DNA from: Stichopus chloronotus
Taxonomy: Eukaryota; Echinodermata; Holothuroidea; Aspidochirotida; Stichopodidae
Length of the DNA: 64,000 nt
Assembly: GCA_021234535.1 (NCBI GenBank)
Contig: CM037836.1
Coordinates: forward strand, 29,762,769 to 29,826,768
Reading direction: 5' to 3'
The translations under genes and the position numbers were made by a program. How positions within the stretch are numbered: the first letter of the stretch is position 1; the number at the start of each line of letters is the position of its first letter. Shown here one piece after another: positions 40,601 to 46,600 of the stretch. Below the pieces are notes generated by a model that was not told the DNA's origin, searched no databases, and worked only from the letters and a program-made list of their open reading frames with translations.

Positions 40601-43600
40601 TGAGCCAGAGAGTAGGGTAAGGGTGGGGGGGGGGGCAAAGTTTGAGGTTGGATGTTTGACATGTTGGCTGGAGGTTTGAGAATAGTTGCATAAAATTAGT
40701 GTTGAAAACATTCTTATTCTTACTAATTAATGTTATGTTGTAATTCTCTGACTAAATTTTGGTTTTTATACACCTTGTTTTCTCCATTCTAACATATGGA
40801 TCTGAGCCATGGACCGTGAAAAATGAAATTTGCTAAAAGAGCTAATGCTTTGAGAATGTGGTTTTAAGGAAGAATAGTAAATGTGTCTTGGACAGAATCA
40901 GGGTTAACTCAATTTATTTGATTTAAATCACTATTTTTTATTTAAATCATGATTAAAAAAAAATCAACAACCTTGGACAAAATACATACAAACAAGACAG
41001 TCAGAAACCATGTTAACAGAAAACGTTCTCCCATCTGGTCTGTCTGCCAGAGATAAAATCTTTGGGACATACTCTGAGGCATGGTACATTAGAGAAATTA
41101 CGGCTGTGTGGAGAGATTCATGGTAGACACAATAGGAGGTAAAGTAACAGTTGGATAGCTCACTGCCAAAAGAACTGGCAGATGAGAGATAAACAATAAT
41201 GTTGCATTGATGGACCTAGCAACAAATAGGCCAGAATGGAAAGCCATGGTCACCGGTCTTCCATTGGAAGAAGGACACTGATGATGATGTTGTTGTAGCT
41301 TCTCCAGATGAAAAGATACTCCGAATGTCAAAATGAGATGTTTGACTTTTGTCTTTATGACAGGGGAGGGGGGAATAGATACTTTTTTGCTGGAAATGGA
41401 AGTCATCAGAGGCTCTCACCAACTCGCCTACATTACTAATTCATAATAAATTTTATTATTGACAACCTTGAAATAACATCACAAACAGCATTCATCATTA
41501 TCCTGAAAAGGAGGGAGAGAGTGAAATCTTTTGAAATACAATATTCTGTAAGTTTGCGAGAATAAATATATCAATACATGTTCTTAATCACACTCCAAAA
41601 CTTGGCATGGTAAATTGCGTTCTATTTTGCATTTTTTTTTTACCTACCAGACTGTGAACATGGACGGTGGAGGGGTGCTGTCTACCAATACATTGAGGCA
41701 TGAATAATTAGTGTTGTCATGATTTTCTTTGTTTTACAGTCAACACCAACCACTGTAGTTGTTTCAACTCATCATGGTCTGATGGAGCTTGACATCTCGA
41801 TGCTTCTAGAACCAGAGGTACCTTACTGGTTGGAGGAGGAAGAAGATACTGGTGTTATGTCAAGAAGGTAGGAGAAGACATGCATAGTTCATATTTTGGT
41901 CAGACAGTCCATGCTGTGACATTGTGTTAGACAGTCTGTCTTGGGGTATCCTGTCGGACAGTCTGTACTAGTGTTTTGGACAGTCCCTACTGTAGCAGAT
42001 TGTAGGAGACTTCATACTGTGATATCAAGTCTGACAGTCCATATGCAAATTGTCTAACAGTTGATATTGTGTGGCAAATTTTTAGACAGCTCTCACTGTA
42101 TCATTATGTTTGACAGTCCATACTATGACAAATTGTTGGACAGTCCATATTGTGACATTGTGTTGGACAGTACCGTAGCAGATGGTTTGCACTGTCCGTA
42201 TTGTAGGGGCACCTTAGACTGTCCATAATGTCACATTGTGTTAAAGTGATTGCATGTGTACTGAAAAAACCAAAAAGATAAGATTGTGTTTGATCTTAAC
42301 TTTTTCCTTATTTTTAAATGCACACACGAGGTTGTACATGAATGAACTGTCTAACTGAATATTCAACACTAGTATACTTCCCATTGGCTTGTTCAAAGAA
42401 GCACACCGTTGATTTGAATGAAAACTGTCAACCACTACATTATCGTGTTCTACACTTTTTGTCGTTATGTTAGAAGAATTTGAATCATGTGGCAGAATTA
42501 ACCAATTGAAACCTATTTATTTTCCCAGATTGTCTGATTCGTGTAAATGAAAGCCCCACCAAACTTTTGGAGATAAAATTTCAATGTCTTTACTTTCTTC
42601 CTACACACGCAATCACTTTGCGACTGCCAATGTTTAAGAATGTTTATTACCTAGGATGTCTGTGGTTTTTGTCCTCCACACCTGTTTCATCTGCACTACT
42701 ATACTTTCTTAATGTAATTTTAAGTTTGTGCTGTTCTGCCAATTAGTTGTAGTATCAGATCATTAATCACAGTCATTGTAAAGGGAAGCCATTTTAACTT
42801 TGTTTTTTTTTTAACTTTTTGAAGTGTTTCAAGGAACACGGATGATGACTTTCTTCTGATGCATACAATGGATAACTCCAGCAGTAGGGCTAGTATGATT
42901 AAGACTACATCAGCTCCCTTCATCAACATTCCAGCAGCTGCATATAGTGATCTCTCTTCAGATTCTCTCTCAGGACAGACTGGAAGAGGCACCAATGTGG
43001 TAAGATTTTGCTAAATGTCATTAGGAGAACATACTGATCGCATAATGTCCAGTGGATTGGTCTGTTTGTAGAACAGTGCGGTTGAATCCTCTGTGATTTT
43101 CTAATAATCTATCCCATATGCATTGTTTGCTGGCTCAGACTGTTACATTACAACATTCAAACAAATTGTTTATATGGTGACATGACTGATCAGCCTTAAT
43201 CTTTACATTATATCCTTTAACAACAATATAGTCTGGGTCATGCATGCAGCCAACAACTGTTTATATGTAGGCCTCTTTTTAAAGATATTCACATGTTTGT
43301 TTTAATGTGTCATTGAGTACAGACATTGTGACATATAACCTGATAGAGTTGCCTCACTGGTAGATAAACAATTGTCAAGTAGTTGATATAGACAGGATCA
43401 GCAAACAATACCAGACTAAACTCCCAACAAAGTGATTAAGTTTGTGCCATGGAAGCGCACCTAAATTAAAATAATTCAAAACCAACTTCATCAAATTGTC
43501 AGTTATATCTCATTTTATTTCCTGTTCCTCATTTCTGTCGTACACTCTGGGTTCTCCTTCCTGTAATCCTCTTGGGTCCCTCAGTCACAGCCTTTACCCT

Positions 43601-46600
43601 TCCTCACCCTTGTCTTGCACATCAGTGACTCATGAACTTTGCCACAGTTCCACTGTATATTGATCAGTCTGCAACCCCTTAACAATCTTGCCTTTCTTTG
43701 TTTCCCCAGCCCCCTTCTCCATAATCACACATTATCAGCTGTTAACGGTGGTGGTAGTCCCCAGTTTTATGGTATCATCCTTCCAATCCTGCTGGTTAGT
43801 CATGAATGATGACTAATTAGGTAATAATTTTGTTCATATTTTTCTTATTTACAGATCACCCAGAGACAGTTACCTCATGTTAGATGTTTAGCAGCGCATC
43901 CAAGCCTTCCATATTGTAAGTACTAACCATCTCCAATACGACTGTCACTTATCATGTCCTCACCCACCCCCTCCCTCCTCCCACTTCCCAAGAAAAAAGA
44001 AAATAAGTAGATATTAAAATGTCATACATTTTGTGTAAATGCCAGTAGCTGTTTACAGTTTGGTGATGTATGATCAATCTCCTCGAAGTACTGTTCATGA
44101 AATGAATCAAAAGGACCATAATGAAAAAAATTTCAAAAAGAGAACAGCTGATTTTGTGTATATTGATGCTGGTTAAGTTCAAAAGAGTGTGTTATGTCAC
44201 ATGTTAGGTATCCCATCATATCGTCTTAGATGCATCATTTTTAGAGAACAACTTTCTTAAGAAACTCACAGATGACAGATACGTCAAACTCGCTCGCTTT
44301 TTGTGATAGTAAGTATAATGTACTGGACTAAAAAGATTTACATTTGAATAGGAGATTATGTCCTCTGATGCTTTTCAGTAAGGGAGTTGAAGATGAGGGA
44401 TGGGGTCGTTACAAGAGGTGTTCCTTGCTGTTCATGACTGATTGATGTGCTAACAAGTCATTATCACTTACCAATCAATCAATACCCCTAAACTGATTTC
44501 AAGGTTCCATAGTCTATCTTAAGTTACCAATCAATCAATACCCCTAAACTGATTTCAAGGTTTCATCGTCTATCTTAAGTTACCAATCAATCAATACCAT
44601 ATGATTGATTTCAATCTGGTCATTGTCTACCTTTTACAGATTTAAGTGGTTCAGGTGACGGCAGTGTTCATCTTTGGGAGTGGGGACACAACCAGAAACT
44701 GTACACCCACAGAGGAGGAGGACAGTTCCCTAAAGTATCTCAGATAAGAGTCAATGATCAAGGTAACAAGGTAAGGATGTCGGAAACCAAACCGAGAAAA
44801 TGTTAACCTAGAATCATGAAAGCATGCCAAAAGAAACGTAAGGACTGTTTTTGTGAGAGTGTGCATTTTGTCAATATGCGTGGCAAAAATCTGTGATGCT
44901 TTTCTGGCATATAGCATCTTTGGGTGACTTACATATTTACTCCGTCCTCTCTGAAAGTTTCTTTCTCTGATTATTATGTTAGATGGATTCCATCTCAGCA
45001 GAAAGTTCTACATAGTTCATGATTTCAGGCTAATTCATACTTACATACTTTCCTACATGAGCATATATGTTGATAAGCAATTTGTCAACAGTTTATGTCT
45101 CTTTTAGATGATTTAGAATTTTCAAGTCTGTGGTAACATTGAAACAACTCAAGAATTTCTTTGTGTAAAGTAATTGTTTTGTTTCTGTCCATAATGTAAT
45201 TGCTCATTGTAATGTGGTAGTTTATTTCAATCATCTACATCTGCTATCTACTTTTCAGTTTGGAGTAAGTGACGAGAATGGTCAGCTTTGTCTGTGGCAA
45301 ATGGGAATGAATAATCCTGTGGTGACCAAACCTTACTGGGTAATGACCTTCTATTAATAAAGTGATACAGTCCTACTGTTAGTCACTGCTTGCTTTGATC
45401 ATTGCAAAACAGTTTATTAAAGTATGACTAGCACTTGGTAATGAGCTTAAAATGAATAATGAAATACCGTACAGGTTTATGCACCAAACATTTAAGCACC
45501 GTATCACGGGCTCAATAATATCCTTGACAGAGTATGATTACTGATTTGTGAGTACCAGATTCTCAGTAATACCCTTGGGTAGCTCATAATTACCGTTGTG
45601 AGTATCACATTCTCCACAACATACTCGACAGGTTATAATTATTGACATTTGTGTCACATTCTTAATATTATCCTTGACAGTTTATGATTACTGATATATG
45701 TATCACATTCTCATTATCTCTTTGACAGTTTATTTATTTACTAATATGTGTATATGTGTTTGTCCAGCCATATTCTACTGAATTATTTTGGTGGCCAGTA
45801 GGAGTGTAAGAATACCACGAAAAACTTTCTTGCTTTTCAAGGAGTCAGATATCTCAGCTGGGATATTTGAAACCAAAGAGTGGTGTCTGTTTTTGCATCA
45901 GATTGCCCCAGACCATTCTGAAGATTAAACTTGAAAAGATAATATTTAAGAAGTGAAACTTACATGTGCTAAGTTTTTATTTCAGTCGTCATTACATATG
46001 GTGGTTAATATGAAATAATATTAGCTGATGACCTGCAGATGCCATCAACTCTGATGGCAACATGTTTTGTATGGTTGACCTCTAACCTTTTTTTCTATTT
46101 TTCTTACAGAGCATGCAGTGCCATTCCAAAATGGCATCTGATTTTGTGTTTCTCGGCAGCTCTAGTTTTCTGGCTACCGCTGGCCTCTCTAATGACAACA
46201 AAAACATTTGCTTGTGGGATACCCTGATGCCAAAAAGGAAGTCAATGGTTCACGGTGAGTGGAACCTCATAAGTTCATGAAGTGGTTCTATACTAATATC
46301 AGGCTACAACTGAGAAACAGCAAGTGTCTTTCAAAATAAATTTAACTGAAACTAGCAAATGGGAACCCAACGTGAATAATCTGTTATCGTGAAATCTGAT
46401 GTATTATTAAAATAGTCCAGAGGCAATATGAGGCTCTGGTTATGAGACTATTTTTGGTTTCAGAATGATCTATTATGTGGAATTTCCAGGTAGTAAAAAG
46501 CCATGAATGTGGTGGTTGACAATGGTTGTGGTGGTTGGAGACAATGAACTTACACAGTGGTTGAAGACAATGCACTTATATGGTGGTTAAAGACAATGAA

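Larger units (their letters stand above)
37767..41739 (+). other. dmxl intron with candidate cassette exon and decayed LINE
   Basis: 4-kb intron. It holds the 39-bp candidate exon at 39054-39092 and a retrotransposon remnant at 40780-41290. Otherwise AT-rich with no recognisable content. Confidence 0.7.
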
